A stretch of 64,000 nucleotides of DNA from Peptococcaceae bacterium 1198_IL3148 (GTDB lineage Bacteria; Bacillota; Desulfotomaculia; Desulfotomaculales; Desulfohalotomaculaceae): positions 1-64,000 of the forward strand of contig JBAIYS010000011.1 in the NCBI GenBank assembly GCA_036763105.1, in the 5' to 3' direction. Below, piece after piece: positions 9,468 through 19,518 of the stretch. Below the pieces are notes generated by a model. That model saw only the letters and a list, made by a program, of their open reading frames with translations. It ran no database searches and had not been told where the DNA came from. Each line of letters starts with the position of its first letter. The stretch's first letter is position 1. The position numbers and the translations under genes were made by a program.

Positions 9468-10727
9468 TTGCTGGATAGCTTGAAAAACGCGCTAAAGAGT
9501 CCAGATCTGAAAAACAAATTATTATTCACGTTGATGATGATGTTTGTTTTTCGTCTAGCCGCACATATTCCGGTTCCCGGCGTTGATCCTGAGGCATTCC
9601 GGAATCTAGCCAGTCAAAACTCGTTATTGGGCTTTCTTGACATTGTATCTGGTGGTGCATTTGCTAACATCTCTGTTGTTGCAATGGGTATTTTCCCATA
9701 CATCAACGCGTCGATTATTATGCAATTGCTAACAATAATTATACCCAGACTGGAGCAACTTTCTAAAGAGGGCGAAGAGGGCCGGAAAAAGATTTCCCAA
9801 TATACTCGGTACTTTACCGCAGTGATTGCCTTTGTTCAGGCAATCGGGTTATCGGTTTTCATGAAAGGTTCGCTTGAGAATCCAGGGCCCTTCACCTACG
9901 CAGTTGTGGCGGTCACATTAACAGCTGGTACTGTGTTCTTAATGTGGTTGGGTGAGCAAATTACAGACAAAGGTATTGGTAATGGTATTTCGCTGATTAT
10001 TTTTGCAGGTATTGTTTCCAGAATACCGTCGGCACTTGTTAATTTGTATGAATTGTTTACAGCAGGTACAATCAACATTCTTAGTATCGTACTGTTGGTG
10101 GTTATTGCCGGAGCGGTAATTGCCGGGATCGTTTTTGTAACCCAAGGTCAACGACGAATCCCAGTGCAGTATGCCAAACGGGTAGTTGGACGTCGGGTAT
10201 ATGGCGGTCAAACCACACACTTGCCTTTAAAGGTTAACCAGGCAGGGGTGATACCAGTTATTTTTGCATCGTCACTGTTGATGTTTCCAGAGCAGCTAAT
10301 TCAATGGTTTGGTGGCGCTGGCGTTGCCCAGTGGTATGCTAAATATCTGGGTTTTGGAACAGTAATAAACAGCATATTTTATGCGCTGTTGATTATCGGT
10401 TTCACATACTTCTATACAGCTGTAATCATGAACCCAGTTGATATTGCCGATAACATTAAACGTAATGGCGGCTTTATACCAGGTATTAGACCAGGTAGAC
10501 CAACAGCTGAATATATTTCCCGTATAATGAGCCGAATTACCCTGGCCGGTGCTATATTCTTGGCATTGGTGGCCATACTGCCGAACTTTGTTTTGGCAGC
10601 AACCAAAATACCAGGAATATGGTTCGGGGGAACATCGTTGCTGATTGTAGTGGGCGTTGCACTAGACACCATGAAACAAATAGAATCCCAATTATTGATG
10701 CGCAGCTATCAAGGGTTCATTAAATAG
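9468..10727 (+). CDS. secY: Preprotein translocase subunit SecY
   Basis: The protein-conducting channel of the Sec translocon, in the cytoplasmic membrane. The 419-residue product shows ten hydrophobic segments in the SecY arrangement, the cytosolic [12 protein letters not shown] loop, and the C-terminal [10 protein letters not shown]. The start is TTG at 9468; GAGGTGA within the end of rplO is the likely ribosome-binding site, so it should be coupled to L15. Unusually, adk does not follow. Confidence 0.98.
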   Translation: MLDSLKNALKSPDLKNKLLFTLMMMFVFRLAAHIPVPGVDPEAFRNLASQNSLLGFLDIVSGGAFANISVVAMGIFPYINASIIMQLLTIIIPRLEQLSKEGEEGRKKISQYTRYFTAVIAFVQAIGLSVFMKGSLENPGPFTYAVVAVTLTAGTVFLMWLGEQITDKGIGNGISLIIFAGIVSRIPSALVNLYELFTAGTINILSIVLLVVIAGAVIAGIVFVTQGQRRIPVQYAKRVVGRRVYGGQTTHLPLKVNQAGVIPVIFASSLLMFPEQLIQWFGGAGVAQWYAKYLGFGTVINSIFYALLIIGFTYFYTAVIMNPVDIADNIKRNGGFIPGIRPGRPTAEYISRIMSRITLAGAIFLALVAILPNFVLAATKIPGIWFGGTSLLIVVGVALDTMKQIESQLLMRSYQGFIK

Positions 10728-10738
10728 GATGGTTTAAC

Positions 10739-11485
10739 ATGATAACCTGTAAATCTGAAAGAGAACTCAAATACATGCGCGACGCAGGCAAAGTCGTAGC
10801 ATTAACCCATAAAGAATTGGAGAAAGCAGTAAAGCCAGGGGTAACCACTAAGGAATTGGACACCATTGCGGAGAATGTGGTTTTAAAGCAAGGGGCCAAA
10901 CCTTCGTTCAAAGGCTTATATGGTTTTCCAGCAACCATTTGTGCTTCGGTAAATGAAGAGGTGGTACACGGTATACCCGGTTTAAAGAAATTGGAAATCG
11001 GAGATATTATTAGTATTGACCTTGGAGCGGTAATAAATGGCTTTCATGGGGATGCTACCCGCACCTTGCCGGTGGGAACGGTCAGTGATGATGCTTTGGA
11101 ATTAATCAGAGTTACTGAACAATCACTGTATGTGGGCATAGACCAGGCGAGAGATGGAAATCGGCTGTCGGACATCTCGCACGCTGTACAAGACTACGTT
11201 GAAAGCCATGGGTTTTCTGTGGTTAGAGACTATGTTGGACACGGAATCGGCAGCAAATTACATGAGGATCCGCAGGTGCCTAATTTTGGCCGTCCAGGAC
11301 GTGGACCGCGGCTAAAAAAAGGAATGACATTAGCTATTGAACCTATGGTTAACATGGGCACCTACGAGGTGCAAACTCTTCCTAATAACTGGACGGTAGT
11401 AACCAAAGATGGAAAGATGTCAGCCCATGTTGAACATACCATTGCCATAACTGATGATGTACCGGAGATATTAACCAGGCTATAA
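10739..11485 (+). CDS. map: Methionine aminopeptidase, type I
   Basis: Removes the initiator methionine from new proteins. The 248-residue product has all metal ligands of the type Ia enzymes: D94, D105, H168, E201 and E232, plus H77 near the substrate pocket. The start follows the secY stop by 11 nt and shares its transcript. In most relatives adk sits between secY and map; here it is missing. Confidence 0.98.
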   Translation: MITCKSERELKYMRDAGKVVALTHKELEKAVKPGVTTKELDTIAENVVLKQGAKPSFKGLYGFPATICASVNEEVVHGIPGLKKLEIGDIISIDLGAVINGFHGDATRTLPVGTVSDDALELIRVTEQSLYVGIDQARDGNRLSDISHAVQDYVESHGFSVVRDYVGHGIGSKLHEDPQVPNFGRPGRGPRLKKGMTLAIEPMVNMGTYEVQTLPNNWTVVTKDGKMSAHVEHTIAITDDVPEILTRL

Positions 11486-11497
11486 AGCGGAGGTGTA

Positions 11498-11773
11498 GTG
11501 TTGAAGGGCGTCGATTTGCAAGTGGGGCAATTAGTTTGCTCAACACTGGGGCGAGATAAAGGTAAAGTTTATCTTGTGATTGGGCTGACAGATGTCAACC
11601 GGGTATTGGTTGCAGATGGAAAAGTCCGCCGAATTGAAAATCCAAAGAAAAAAAATATCAAGCATCTACAGCGAATAGCTGCTACATCTGAAGAAATTGT
11701 CAACAAAATTAGCAATCAACAAATCAGTGACTCAGATATAGTAAAGTTAATTGCTGGATATCTAAACAAATAG
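11498..11773 (+). CDS. KOW-domain RNA-binding protein (L14e-like)
   Basis: A 91-residue protein of the small KOW family often encoded between map and infA in Clostridia. The N-terminal half, residues 4-45, has the KOW-like pattern VGQLVCSTLGRDKGKVYLV and then a basic KNIKHLQR segment; the C-terminal third is probably helical. The role is inferred to be ribosome- or RNA-associated from fold and place only. GTG at 11498 and TTG at 11501 are both possible starts behind GGAGGT. Confidence 0.85.
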   Translation: MLKGVDLQVGQLVCSTLGRDKGKVYLVIGLTDVNRVLVADGKVRRIENPKKKNIKHLQRIAATSEEIVNKISNQQISDSDIVKLIAGYLNK

Positions 11774-11818
11774 AGAAATGTTTGATGAGGGGAAGAGTAA
11801 GGAGGTTGTGATAGTTTA

Positions 11819-12037
11819 ATGTCAAAGAGTGATGTTATTGAAGTAGAAGGTACCGTAATCGAGCCGCTACCGAACGCGATGTTTCGGGTAGAGCTTGCCA
11901 ACGGGCATAAAGTTTTAGCCCATGTGTCCGGTAAAATACGGATGAATTTTATTCGTATCTTGCCTGGCGATAAAGTCACTGTGGAACTATCGCCATATGA
12001 TTTGACACGGGGAAGAATTGTTTATCGTTATAAGTAA
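11819..12037 (+). CDS. infA: Translation initiation factor IF-1
   Basis: A single OB-fold factor that binds the 30S A-site during initiation. The 72-residue product starts [20 protein letters not shown] and ends with [15 protein letters not shown], both diagnostic, and has the normal length. The ATG at 11819 follows AAGGAGG. It lies in the standard infA-rpmJ-rpsM order. Confidence 0.98.
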   Translation: MSKSDVIEVEGTVIEPLPNAMFRVELANGHKVLAHVSGKIRMNFIRILPGDKVTVELSPYDLTRGRIVYRYK

Positions 12038-12060
12038 AACACCCAGCCGAAGGAGGGTGA

Positions 12061-12177
<117 letters not shown>

Positions 12178-12197
12178 AGTGGAGGTGTTCATAGGGA

Positions 12198-12569
12198 ATG
12201 GCACGTATTTCCGGGGTAGACTTACCCAGGGATAAACGGGTGGAGATAGCCTTAACCTATATTTATGGTATTGGTTTATCAACTTCCCAGAAGATCCTAA
12301 AAGTAACAGGTGTTAACCCAGATACCAGAGTTCGTGACTTAACGGAAGAAGAAACTAACAAACTACGTGAGTATATTGATAAGAATGTAAAAGTTGAAGG
12401 TGACCTGAGACGGGAAGTTGCTCTTAACATCAAGCGGTTAATTGAAATTGGCTGTTACCGCGGTGTAAGACATCGTCGTGGATTACCAGTGCGTGGTCAG
12501 AAAACCAAGACCAATGCGCGTACCCGCAAAGGCCCGAAGAAGACTGTAGGCGCAAAAAGGAAGAAGTAG
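12198..12569 (+). CDS. rpsM: 30S ribosomal protein S13 (uS13)
   Basis: Protein of the 30S head that bridges to the 50S subunit and contacts P-site tRNA. The 123-residue product starts [20 protein letters not shown] and has the helix-hairpin-helix region plus the basic C-terminal tail [18 protein letters not shown] that reaches tRNA. Start ATG follows GGAGGTG. Confidence 0.98.
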   Translation: MARISGVDLPRDKRVEIALTYIYGIGLSTSQKILKVTGVNPDTRVRDLTEEETNKLREYIDKNVKVEGDLRREVALNIKRLIEIGCYRGVRHRRGLPVRGQKTKTNARTRKGPKKTVGAKRKK

Positions 12570-12590
12570 CCTAAGGGGGGAAATTGATAG

Positions 12591-12980
12591 ATGGCCCGTC
12601 GTACAACTCGTACAAGAAGACGCGAGAGAAAGAACATTGATGTGGGTGTTGCTTTCATCAAATCTTCATTTAACAACACAATTGTTACCATCACTGATAA
12701 AAAAGGTAACGCTATATCTTGGGCATCAGCCGGTCAGGTTGGTTTTAAAGGATCTCGTAAGAGCACTCCTTTTGCAGCCCAAATGGCAGCTGAAAAGGCA
12801 GCGAAAGATGCTATGGAACATGGTATGAAAAATGTAGAAGTAATGGTTAAAGGCCCTGGCGCTGGCCGGGAAGCCGCTATCCGTTCTTTGCAAGCAGCTG
12901 GTTTGGAAGTAAGTATGATTAAGGATATTACTCCAATTCCACACAATGGCTGCCGTCCACCTAAGCGTCGTAGAGTATAA
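12591..12980 (+). CDS. rpsK: 30S ribosomal protein S11 (uS11)
   Basis: Platform protein next to the mRNA exit and the E-site codon. The 129-residue product contains [23 protein letters not shown] and the C-terminal [18 protein letters not shown], both universal signatures. It is preceded by GGGGGG rather than a classical GGAGG, so its initiation signal is somewhat weaker than that of its neighbours. Confidence 0.98.
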   Translation: MARRTTRTRRRERKNIDVGVAFIKSSFNNTIVTITDKKGNAISWASAGQVGFKGSRKSTPFAAQMAAEKAAKDAMEHGMKNVEVMVKGPGAGREAAIRSLQAAGLEVSMIKDITPIPHNGCRPPKRRRV

Positions 12981-12995
12981 CGGGAGGTGAGTTGA

Positions 12996-13622
12996 TTGGC
13001 AAGATATACTGGACCACAATGTAAATTATGTCGTCGCGAAGGCTTAAAGCTGTATCTAAAAGGTGATCGTTGCTATACTGGCAAGTGTGCGATAGATAGA
13101 CGCAGCTATGCTCCCGGACAACACGGACAAAACCGTAAGAAAGTAACAGAATACGGTCTGCAATTGCGCGCTAAGCAAAGAGCTCGCCGTATTTATGGTA
13201 TATTAGAAAAGCAATTCCGTGGCTACTATGAAGAAGCTAACCGTCAGCCAGGTGTAACCGGTGATAACCTGCTTCGTCTATTGGAGCGTAGACTGGATAA
13301 CGTTGTTTATCGCCTTGGTTTGGCAACTTCTCGTGTGGAAGCACGTCAGATAGTAACCCATGGCCACTTCGAAGTGAATGGACATAAAGTTAATATTCCA
13401 TCCTTCTTAGTGCGTGTGGGAGACGAAATTGCGGTTACCGAAGGTAGCAAAAATTCTCCTCAAATCAAAGAATTGATGGAGCGGGCTGCTGAAAAGACCC
13501 CTCCAGCTTGGCTAGAGTACAATGCCGAGCAAGCTAAAGGTCGCGTAGTTGCCCTCCCGACAAGGGAACAAATCGATGTTCCTGTGGAAGAACACCTGAT
13601 AGTCGAATTTTATTCTAGATAA
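12996..13622 (+). CDS. rpsD: 30S ribosomal protein S4 (uS4), zinc form
   Basis: Primary 16S-binding protein and, in other bacteria, a translational repressor of the alpha operon. The 208-residue product has the N-terminal cysteines C9, C12, C26 and C31 (predicted zinc-binding, C-plus form), followed by an S4 RNA-binding domain around residues 98-160 ([21 protein letters not shown] region). The start is TTG at 12996 behind GGGAGGTG. Confidence 0.98.
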   Translation: MARYTGPQCKLCRREGLKLYLKGDRCYTGKCAIDRRSYAPGQHGQNRKKVTEYGLQLRAKQRARRIYGILEKQFRGYYEEANRQPGVTGDNLLRLLERRLDNVVYRLGLATSRVEARQIVTHGHFEVNGHKVNIPSFLVRVGDEIAVTEGSKNSPQIKELMERAAEKTPPAWLEYNAEQAKGRVVALPTREQIDVPVEEHLIVEFYSR

Positions 13623-13676
13623 GTCGGCAAGTAGGCTGATTGTTTTGTTCCGGTCAAAGGAGGGTTACCGTATAAT

Positions 13677-14627
13677 ATGCTGGAAATCGAGAAACCAAAA
13701 ATTGAGATTGTTGATACCAATGACGATAATACCTATGGTAAGTTCGTCCTAGAGCCTTTAGAGCGGGGTTATGGTATTACCTTAGGTAACAGTTTACGCC
13801 GCATTTTACTGTCATCACTGCCCGGTGCGGCGGTGACAGCAATTAAGATTGAGGGCGTGTTGCATGAGTTTTCAACCGTTCCAGGTGTTAGAGAAGATGT
13901 AACAGACATTATTCTTAACCTAAAAAATCTATGTCTAAAAATACATGGTTCTGAAGAAGAAAAAGTATTGCGGATAGAAGCTCAGGGTGAGTGCACTGTT
14001 ACAGCGGCAGACATCATTGGCGATGCGGATGTAGAGATTTTAAACCCGGACCTACACATAGCTACTATTGCCGAAGGTGGAAAGTTGGCTATGGAAATTA
14101 GAGTTTCCCGAGGCCGTGGTTATCACTCAGCGGAGATGAACAAACAGGGTGAGCACATTATTGGAGTTATTCCAATAGATTCTGCCTTTACCCCAGTGAG
14201 AAAAGTTAACTTCAATGTTGAGAATACACGGGTTGGGCAAATCACTAACTATGATAAGCTAACACTGGAAGTTTGGACTAACGGTAGCATTCGCCCGGAT
14301 GAGGCAACCAGCCTAGCCGCGAAGATAATGAGTGAACACCTACAACTCTTTGTCGGACTAACAGAAGCAGCTAATGACGTAGAAATAATGGTTGAAAAAG
14401 AGGAAGAGCAAAAAGATAAAATTCTAGAGATGTCTATCGAAGAGCTAGATTTATCTGTGCGTTCTTATAACTGCTTAAAACGCGCTGGCATTAACAGCGT
14501 TGAAGAATTGGCAAATCGTACTGAAGAAGAAATGATGAAAGTGCGCAACCTGGGTAAAAAGTCCCTAGAAGAAGTAATTAATAAATTGCACGACTTGGGA
14601 CTGGAACTCAGAAAACAAGAAGAATAA
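13677..14627 (+). CDS. rpoA: RNA polymerase subunit alpha
   Basis: Scaffold of RNA polymerase assembly and target of many activators. The 316-residue product has the N-terminal dimerisation domain (about 1-230, with [20 protein letters not shown]) and a C-terminal DNA-binding domain after a charged linker (about 250-310, with [16 protein letters not shown] and the helix-hairpin-helix [10 protein letters not shown]). Both domains are complete. It lies between rpsD and rplQ, as in most bacteria. Confidence 0.98.
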   Translation: MLEIEKPKIEIVDTNDDNTYGKFVLEPLERGYGITLGNSLRRILLSSLPGAAVTAIKIEGVLHEFSTVPGVREDVTDIILNLKNLCLKIHGSEEEKVLRIEAQGECTVTAADIIGDADVEILNPDLHIATIAEGGKLAMEIRVSRGRGYHSAEMNKQGEHIIGVIPIDSAFTPVRKVNFNVENTRVGQITNYDKLTLEVWTNGSIRPDEATSLAAKIMSEHLQLFVGLTEAANDVEIMVEKEEEQKDKILEMSIEELDLSVRSYNCLKRAGINSVEELANRTEEEMMKVRNLGKKSLEEVINKLHDLGLELRKQEE

Positions 14628-14640
14628 GGGGGGGAGCACG

Positions 14641-14979
14641 GTGAGCTATCGTAAGTTGGGTCGCAACACTGCCCACCGGAAAGCTATGCTTCGCAACCTA
14701 GTAACTTCTTTATTCCGTGAAGACAGGATTGAAACCACTGAAACACGGGCTAAGGAAGTGAGAAGTATAGCAGAAAAGCTGGTTACTGTTGCTAAGAAAA
14801 ATGATTTAGCCGCCAGACGCCAGTGCCTCGAATACATTTTTGATGAAGACGTGGTGCGTAAGCTGTTTGATGACATTGCGCCCAAATATAACGACCGTCC
14901 AGGTGGTTATACCCGTATTGTTAAAACCGGCTTCCGCAGAGGCGATGCGTCTCCGATGGCCATTTTAGAATTAGTATAG
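14641..14979 (+). CDS. rplQ: 50S ribosomal protein L17 (bL17)
   Basis: Last gene of the alpha segment; a bacterial-specific protein at the tunnel exit. The 112-residue product starts [20 protein letters not shown] and ends with [24 protein letters not shown], both conserved. GTG start at 14641 behind GGGGGGAG. Confidence 0.98.
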   Translation: MSYRKLGRNTAHRKAMLRNLVTSLFREDRIETTETRAKEVRSIAEKLVTVAKKNDLAARRQCLEYIFDEDVVRKLFDDIAPKYNDRPGGYTRIVKTGFRRGDASPMAILELV

Positions 14980-15023
14980 CGGTAGATGCAGAACTATTGC
15001 ATTGAATATACTCTTAAAGTCGT

Positions 15024-15046
15024 AGGAAATCGCTTTGCGATTTCCT
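15024..15046 (+). terminator. 10-bp hairpin between rplQ and ecfA1
   Basis: AGGAAATCGC (15024-15033) pairs with GCGATTTCCT (15037-15046) around TTT. The following bases are only moderately T-rich (TCTCGGCGTTT), so termination would be partial at best; the ecf genes may be read from the ribosomal transcript. Confidence 0.45.
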
Positions 15047-15083
15047 TCTCGGCGTTTAAGGGGCTTTGAAAGTTGAGAGTAGT

Positions 15084-15944
15084 ATGTCAAACACCAAACC
15101 AAAACCTGGGGCAGCCCTGATAAAAATTCAGGGGGTTGATTTTGCCTACCAAACCAAGGACGGTAATCAACCCTTGGCTCTGTCCAATTGTAATTTAACC
15201 ATTAACTGTGGCGAGTTTATCGCCATTGTGGGCAGTAATGGCTCCGGAAAGTCCACTTTGGCCAAACACTTAAATGGCCTGTTAAAGCCGTTGCGGGGTA
15301 AAGTGGAAGTGGCTGGATTGGACACCGGGATTGATGAAAATCTTTGGTCCATTCGTGGAATCATTGGCATGGTGTTTCAAAACCCGGATAATCAATTGGT
15401 GGCGGCAATCGCCGAAGATGATGTAGCCTTTGGCCCCGAAAACTTGGCGGTGTCACCCACAGAGATTAGATCCCGGGTGGACTATTATTTGGATAAATTG
15501 AAATTGACATCCGTTAAAGACTTACCACCGCACTTGCTTTCTGGCGGCCAAAAACAGCGCCTAGCCATTGCCGGCGTATTGGCAATGAGGCCCAGATGTT
15601 TAGTATTAGATGAGCCCACCGCCATGCTTGATCCCGCTGGCAGAGCTGACCTACTACAAATATTACAGCAACTTAACCAACAGCAGGACATAACGATAAT
15701 ATTAATTACCCACAACATGGAAGAAGCGGCCTTGGCTGACCGATTGATTGTGTTAAATGATGGCCAGATTATGCTTGATGGCCCGCCCCAAGTGGTATTT
15801 GCTCAGCAGCATGAACTGAGTAAATATGGGCTAGAACTGCCGGTGGTGGTACAGATGGCCAGTTTATTGAAGGCCCAGGGCTTTAATATTAACGAGTTAC
15901 CCATTAGTGTGGATGAGTTGGTGAAAACATTATGTGGGCAGTGA
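15084..15944 (+). CDS. ecfA1: ECF transporter ATPase EcfA1
   Basis: One of two ATPases of the energy-coupling-factor module that powers vitamin and metal uptake through exchangeable S components. In the 286-residue product, Walker A GSNGSGKST is at 50-58, the Q-loop at FQNPDNQ (98-104), the ABC signature LSGGQKQR at 152-159 and Walker B LVLDEP at 173-178. I chose the ATG at 15084; an in-frame TTG at 15066 is possible, as neither start has a strong ribosome-binding site. No S component is encoded nearby. Confidence 0.93.
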   Translation: MSNTKPKPGAALIKIQGVDFAYQTKDGNQPLALSNCNLTINCGEFIAIVGSNGSGKSTLAKHLNGLLKPLRGKVEVAGLDTGIDENLWSIRGIIGMVFQNPDNQLVAAIAEDDVAFGPENLAVSPTEIRSRVDYYLDKLKLTSVKDLPPHLLSGGQKQRLAIAGVLAMRPRCLVLDEPTAMLDPAGRADLLQILQQLNQQQDITIILITHNMEEAALADRLIVLNDGQIMLDGPPQVVFAQQHELSKYGLELPVVVQMASLLKAQGFNINELPISVDELVKTLCGQ

Positions 15945-16798
15945 TGGCAGAAAAATTGAGTTACACCCATAGCCAGGGGACACCCTTTGCTAAACGGGCC
16001 CTTGATGATATATCCATTGCGATTCCAGCGGGGCAGTTTTTATGCATTATTGGCACCACTGGCTCTGGTAAAACAACGTTAGTGCAGCACTTTAATGGTC
16101 TATTGGCGCCGCAACAGGGAAAATTACAAATATTAGGTGTGGATTGTGGCAATAAAAAACAGCGTCTGCAGCTTTGGCGGCAGGTGGGATTAGTATTTCA
16201 GTACCCAGAACATCAGCTGTTTGAAGACACCGTTTATAATGAAATTGCCTATGGCCTTAAAAACTTAGCATTGCCGCACCAACAAATAGACCAGCGGGTA
16301 CACAGGTCGTTGGATTACGTTGGCTTACCACCAGCGATACTAGAAGAATCCCCTTTAAGTTTAAGCGGTGGCTTAAAAAGAAGGGTGGCCATCGCCAGTG
16401 TATTGGCGATGCAACCCAAAATACTGATACTGGATGAGCCTACGGCGGGACTGGAACCGGCGGCTAAAAGAACTTTTTTTAATAACATAAAGCAGCTGCA
16501 AAGGGCTACCCAAGGGACCATCATCATGATTACCCACAGCATGGAAGATGCAGCAACCGTTGCTGATCGGTTGGTGGTTTTAGACCGAGGCAAAATAGTG
16601 ATGGAAGGTACTCCAGAAACAGTTTATTCGCGCATAGATGAGTTAACAGCCATTGGCTTAACTGCTCCTGTTGAAGTACAGGTACTGAAACATTTAAAAG
16701 CTAAAGGAATACCTGTGCGCACCAACATTTTAACCCCAGAAAAAGCAGTACAGGAGATCGTCAAAAATAAAGCTGCTTTTAAAATATGTGGGAGGTAA
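15932..16798 (+). CDS. ecfA2: ECF transporter ATPase EcfA2
   Basis: Partner ATPase of EcfA1. The 288-residue product has Walker A GTTGSGKT at 41-48, the FQYPEHQLF Q-loop, the signature LSGGLKRR and Walker B ILILDEPTAGLEP. The N-terminal SYTHSQGTPFAKRALDD matches the EcfA2 subgroup. The start at 15932 overlaps ecfA1 by 13 nt and keeps the first beta-strand; the ATG at 15944 would remove it. Confidence 0.93.
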   Translation: MWAVMAEKLSYTHSQGTPFAKRALDDISIAIPAGQFLCIIGTTGSGKTTLVQHFNGLLAPQQGKLQILGVDCGNKKQRLQLWRQVGLVFQYPEHQLFEDTVYNEIAYGLKNLALPHQQIDQRVHRSLDYVGLPPAILEESPLSLSGGLKRRVAIASVLAMQPKILILDEPTAGLEPAAKRTFFNNIKQLQRATQGTIIMITHSMEDAATVADRLVVLDRGKIVMEGTPETVYSRIDELTAIGLTAPVEVQVLKHLKAKGIPVRTNILTPEKAVQEIVKNKAAFKICGR

Positions 16799-16801
16799 AA
16801 T

Positions 16802-17602
16802 ATGCTGGGACATGTTACCATTGGCCAGTATGTACCGGGGCAAACCATCATCCATCGGCTAAACCCGTCAATTAAAATATTAATAACTTTGCTCAGCGCT
16901 GTGGGGATATTTATTCAACCGGGGCTTTGGGGGTTGGCGGTATCTTCTTTATATATAGCTTTGGTAGTGCTTTTTATCAACCAACTTTTTTTCTACCTGT
17001 TTAGAGGGCTGCGCCCACTATTGCTGTTAATAGCGCTGACCTTCACTTTTCAAGCCTTTACCATACCCGGCGATCCTTTATTAACCATTGGTTACTTTGA
17101 TATTAGCAAACAGGGGCTGCAAAGGGCAGTTATCTACATGGGGCGTCTGGTACTGGTGGTGATTATGGCTTCGGTACTTACGGCAACCACCACCCCAATC
17201 GCTTTAACCCAAGGATTAGAAAAAATATTATCTCCGCTGAAAAGATTTGGTGTGCCTGCCCACGAATTGGCCATGATGATGACCATTGCCTTAAGGTTTA
17301 TTCCCACCCTTTTAAACGAAGCGGACATTATAATCAAGGCCCAACGGTCCCGGGGGGCTGGTTTTAACCAAGGTGGTATTACCAAGCGATTACAGGCAAT
17401 AGTGCCATTTCTGGTACCACTGTTGGCAACATCATTACGGCGGGCAGAAGAACTGGCCACTGCCATGGATTCAAGGTGCTATCGAGGCGGGCTTAACCGA
17501 ACCACCATGACACCGCTGACCATTGGCCCTCAGGATTACATGGCGGTAACCATAGCGGTGATATTTTTGCTATTGGCCTTAACCCACCGGTTAGGTTGGT
17601 GA
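16802..17602 (+). CDS. ecfT: ECF transporter transmembrane subunit EcfT
   Basis: Membrane scaffold that couples EcfA1/EcfA2 to the substrate-binding S components. The 266-residue product has about five to six hydrophobic segments and two arginine-containing coupling helices near the C-terminus (AQRSRGAGF and AMDSRCYRGG) that contact the ATPases. GGGAGG precedes its ATG. With ecfA1 and ecfA2 it forms the standard Firmicute ECF operon, continuing into truA. Confidence 0.95.
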   Translation: MLGHVTIGQYVPGQTIIHRLNPSIKILITLLSAVGIFIQPGLWGLAVSSLYIALVVLFINQLFFYLFRGLRPLLLLIALTFTFQAFTIPGDPLLTIGYFDISKQGLQRAVIYMGRLVLVVIMASVLTATTTPIALTQGLEKILSPLKRFGVPAHELAMMMTIALRFIPTLLNEADIIIKAQRSRGAGFNQGGITKRLQAIVPFLVPLLATSLRRAEELATAMDSRCYRGGLNRTTMTPLTIGPQDYMAVTIAVIFLLLALTHRLGW

Positions 17603-17608
17603 TGATTA

Positions 17609-18352
17609 GTGAGCAATATAAAATTAACAGTGGCCTATGATGGGACTGATTATTATGGTTTTCAGGAACAGCGGGGCACTAACTTTGTGACTATTCAACA
17701 ATTGTTAGAGCAGAGCCTTTCTAAACTGGCAAAACGTAGCATCCAAGTGATTGGAGCTAGCAGAACAGATTCCGGGGTGCATGCCAGGGGTCAAGTGGTA
17801 AATTTTAAAAGTGACTGTTGGCCTGTGCCGCTGAATAAACTGCCACTGGCTGTCAATGCTTTGCTACCTAGGGATGTGGCCGTAACGGCAGCAGAGTATG
17901 TGGCTGACGACTTTCATGCCAGATTTTCGGCTTTGGGCAAAACCTATACCTATACCATTTATAATCATCGGATACAAAATCCCTTTACCAAAAGGTTTGC
18001 CCTACATGAGCCCCGGCCGCTGGATGTGGGGTTAATGAACATTGCCGCCCAGTGCCTGTTAGGGGAACATGACTTTAAAGCCTTTCAAGCCCAGGGTACA
18101 CCGGTAAAATCCACCGTCAGAAAAATAATCAATGCCCAAGTGGAGAAAATGGACAATAATATCATTTTAACAGTGGCCGGCAATGGTTTTCTGTATAATA
18201 TGGTCAGAATTATTACTGGCACCTTAATTCAGGTGGGGTTAGGCAAACTGGAACCCAATAAGATTACCGACATTATTAGTAGTAAAGATCGCACCAAGGC
18301 TGGTCCGACGGTGCCACCCCAAGGGCTTTGTTTAGAGGAAATATATTATTGA
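17609..18352 (+). CDS. truA: tRNA pseudouridine(38-40) synthase TruA
   Basis: Converts uridines 38, 39 and 40 in the anticodon arm of many tRNAs to pseudouridine. The 247-residue product has the catalytic aspartate D54 in [12 protein letters not shown], the N-terminal [12 protein letters not shown] and the C-terminal [17 protein letters not shown] start, 6 nt after ecfT. Its position before rplM-rpsI is conserved in Firmicutes. Confidence 0.97.
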   Translation: MSNIKLTVAYDGTDYYGFQEQRGTNFVTIQQLLEQSLSKLAKRSIQVIGASRTDSGVHARGQVVNFKSDCWPVPLNKLPLAVNALLPRDVAVTAAEYVADDFHARFSALGKTYTYTIYNHRIQNPFTKRFALHEPRPLDVGLMNIAAQCLLGEHDFKAFQAQGTPVKSTVRKIINAQVEKMDNNIILTVAGNGFLYNMVRIITGTLIQVGLGKLEPNKITDIISSKDRTKAGPTVPPQGLCLEEIYY

Positions 18353-18414
18353 TAATGGCAGTATATGGTGGTAAGCATTAACACAAATTTGAGACGCCTG
18401 GAAACGTGTTCTGC

Positions 18415-18443
18415 TTGACACCACTTGTACCATATATTAAAAT
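18415..18443 (+). promoter_or_regulatory. Promoter for rplM-rpsI
   Basis: TTGACA at 18415-18420 is separated by exactly 17 bp from TAAAAT at 18438-18443, a near-consensus housekeeping promoter. The transcript would start near 18450 and carry a ~66-nt leader with a weak AGTAG/CTACT stem before AAGGAGGG; a ribosomal-protein leader is possible but not demonstrated. Confidence 0.8.
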
Positions 18444-18515
18444 ACTATTATGTGACCAGAAGTAGTCCCGCCCCGTTCTACTAATGGTTGTTGTAGCAAG
18501 GAGGGAAATAATTTA

Positions 18516-18944
18516 ATGAAGACTTATATGGCAAAAGCAGAAGAAGTCCAGCAGAAATGGTATATTATAGATGCTGCAGGTAAGCCACTGGGTAGATTGG
18601 CTACTGAGGTGGCTCGTATTCTGCGTGGAAAACATAAGCCAACCTTTACCCCCCATGTTGATACCGGTGATTTTGTAATTGTGATCAATGCTGAAAAAAC
18701 AGTTTTAACCGGTAACAAATTGGATCAAAAAGTGTACTATCGTCACTCTGGGTACCCAGGTGGTTTAAAGGAAACAAAATATCGTGACTTTATGAGCACC
18801 AAGCCAGAAAGAGCAATTGAAAAGGCTGTTAAAGGCATGTTACCCCATAACAGTTTGGGTGCTAAACAAGTTAAAAAGCTGAAAGTATATCAAGGCGCTG
18901 AACATCCACACCAGGCTCAGCAGCCTGAGGTTTGGAATTTCTAA
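18516..18944 (+). CDS. rplM: 50S ribosomal protein L13 (uL13)
   Basis: Early-assembly 50S protein. The 142-residue product starts [20 protein letters not shown] and contains [19 protein letters not shown] and the C-terminal [18 protein letters not shown]. It follows its own strong promoter at 18415-18443 and AAGGAGGG. Paired with rpsI as in nearly all bacteria. Confidence 0.98.
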   Translation: MKTYMAKAEEVQQKWYIIDAAGKPLGRLATEVARILRGKHKPTFTPHVDTGDFVIVINAEKTVLTGNKLDQKVYYRHSGYPGGLKETKYRDFMSTKPERAIEKAVKGMLPHNSLGAKQVKKLKVYQGAEHPHQAQQPEVWNF

Positions 18945-18973
18945 GATAGTTTTGATGGAAGGAGGCTGTTAGC

Positions 18974-19366
18974 GTGGCTCAAGTTCAATTTTATGGTACT
19001 GGTCGGAGAAAGAATGCTGTAGCTCGGGTATACCTGATCCCTGGCGAAGGCAAGCTTGTGGTTAATAATAAAACTGTAGATAATTATTTTGGACGTAAAA
19101 CCTTAGAAATGATCATTCGTCAACCACTGGAAATCACCGGTGTAGTTGGTCGTTTTGATGTAATGTGTAAAGTACATGGTGGTGGTACCGCTGGCCAAGC
19201 CGGTGCAGTAAGACATGGTATTGCCCGTGCATTGGTACAAGCAGATCCTAACCTGCGCCCTGTGCTTAAGCGTGCTGGTTTCTTAACCCGTGACCCAAGA
19301 ATGAAGGAACGTCGCAAGTACGGCTTGAAAAAAGCTCGTCGGGCACCACAGTTCTCAAAACGTTAA
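18974..19366 (+). CDS. rpsI: 30S ribosomal protein S9 (uS9)
   Basis: Protein of the 30S head whose basic C-terminal tail reaches the P-site tRNA anticodon. The 130-residue product has [15 protein letters not shown] near the N-terminus, the [19 protein letters not shown] signature, and ends RRAPQFSKR, the conserved tail with terminal KR. GTG start behind AAGGAGG. Terminators follow directly. Confidence 0.98.
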   Translation: MAQVQFYGTGRRKNAVARVYLIPGEGKLVVNNKTVDNYFGRKTLEMIIRQPLEITGVVGRFDVMCKVHGGGTAGQAGAVRHGIARALVQADPNLRPVLKRAGFLTRDPRMKERRKYGLKKARRAPQFSKR

Positions 19367-19382
19367 TACTTGTGTTGATATC

Positions 19383-19414
19383 AAAAGGAAGGTTGCTAAT
19401 GACCTTCCTTTTTT
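19383..19414 (+). terminator. Intrinsic terminator of rplM-rpsI
   Basis: AAAAGGAAGGT (19383-19393) pairs perfectly with ACCTTCCTTTT (19402-19412) around an 8-nt loop and runs into a T-tract. A strong rho-independent terminator 17 nt after the rpsI stop. Confidence 0.88.
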
Positions 19415-19438
19415 AATGCCATAGGCCAGTTAGTTTAA

Positions 19439-19474
19439 GCCAGTAAAATGCATTTATGCATTTTATTGGCTTTT
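19439..19474 (+). terminator. Second, tandem terminator before cwlD
   Basis: A near-perfect 15-bp inverted repeat: 19439-19453 pairs with 19456-19470 with one G-T pair, followed by TTTT. It lies 25 nt after the first terminator, so rpsI is insulated from cwlD by two hairpins in series. Confidence 0.72.
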
Positions 19475-19518
19475 GCTGCATATCATCCACTGAGAAGATA
19501 TGCAAGGGGTGTGTAGCG

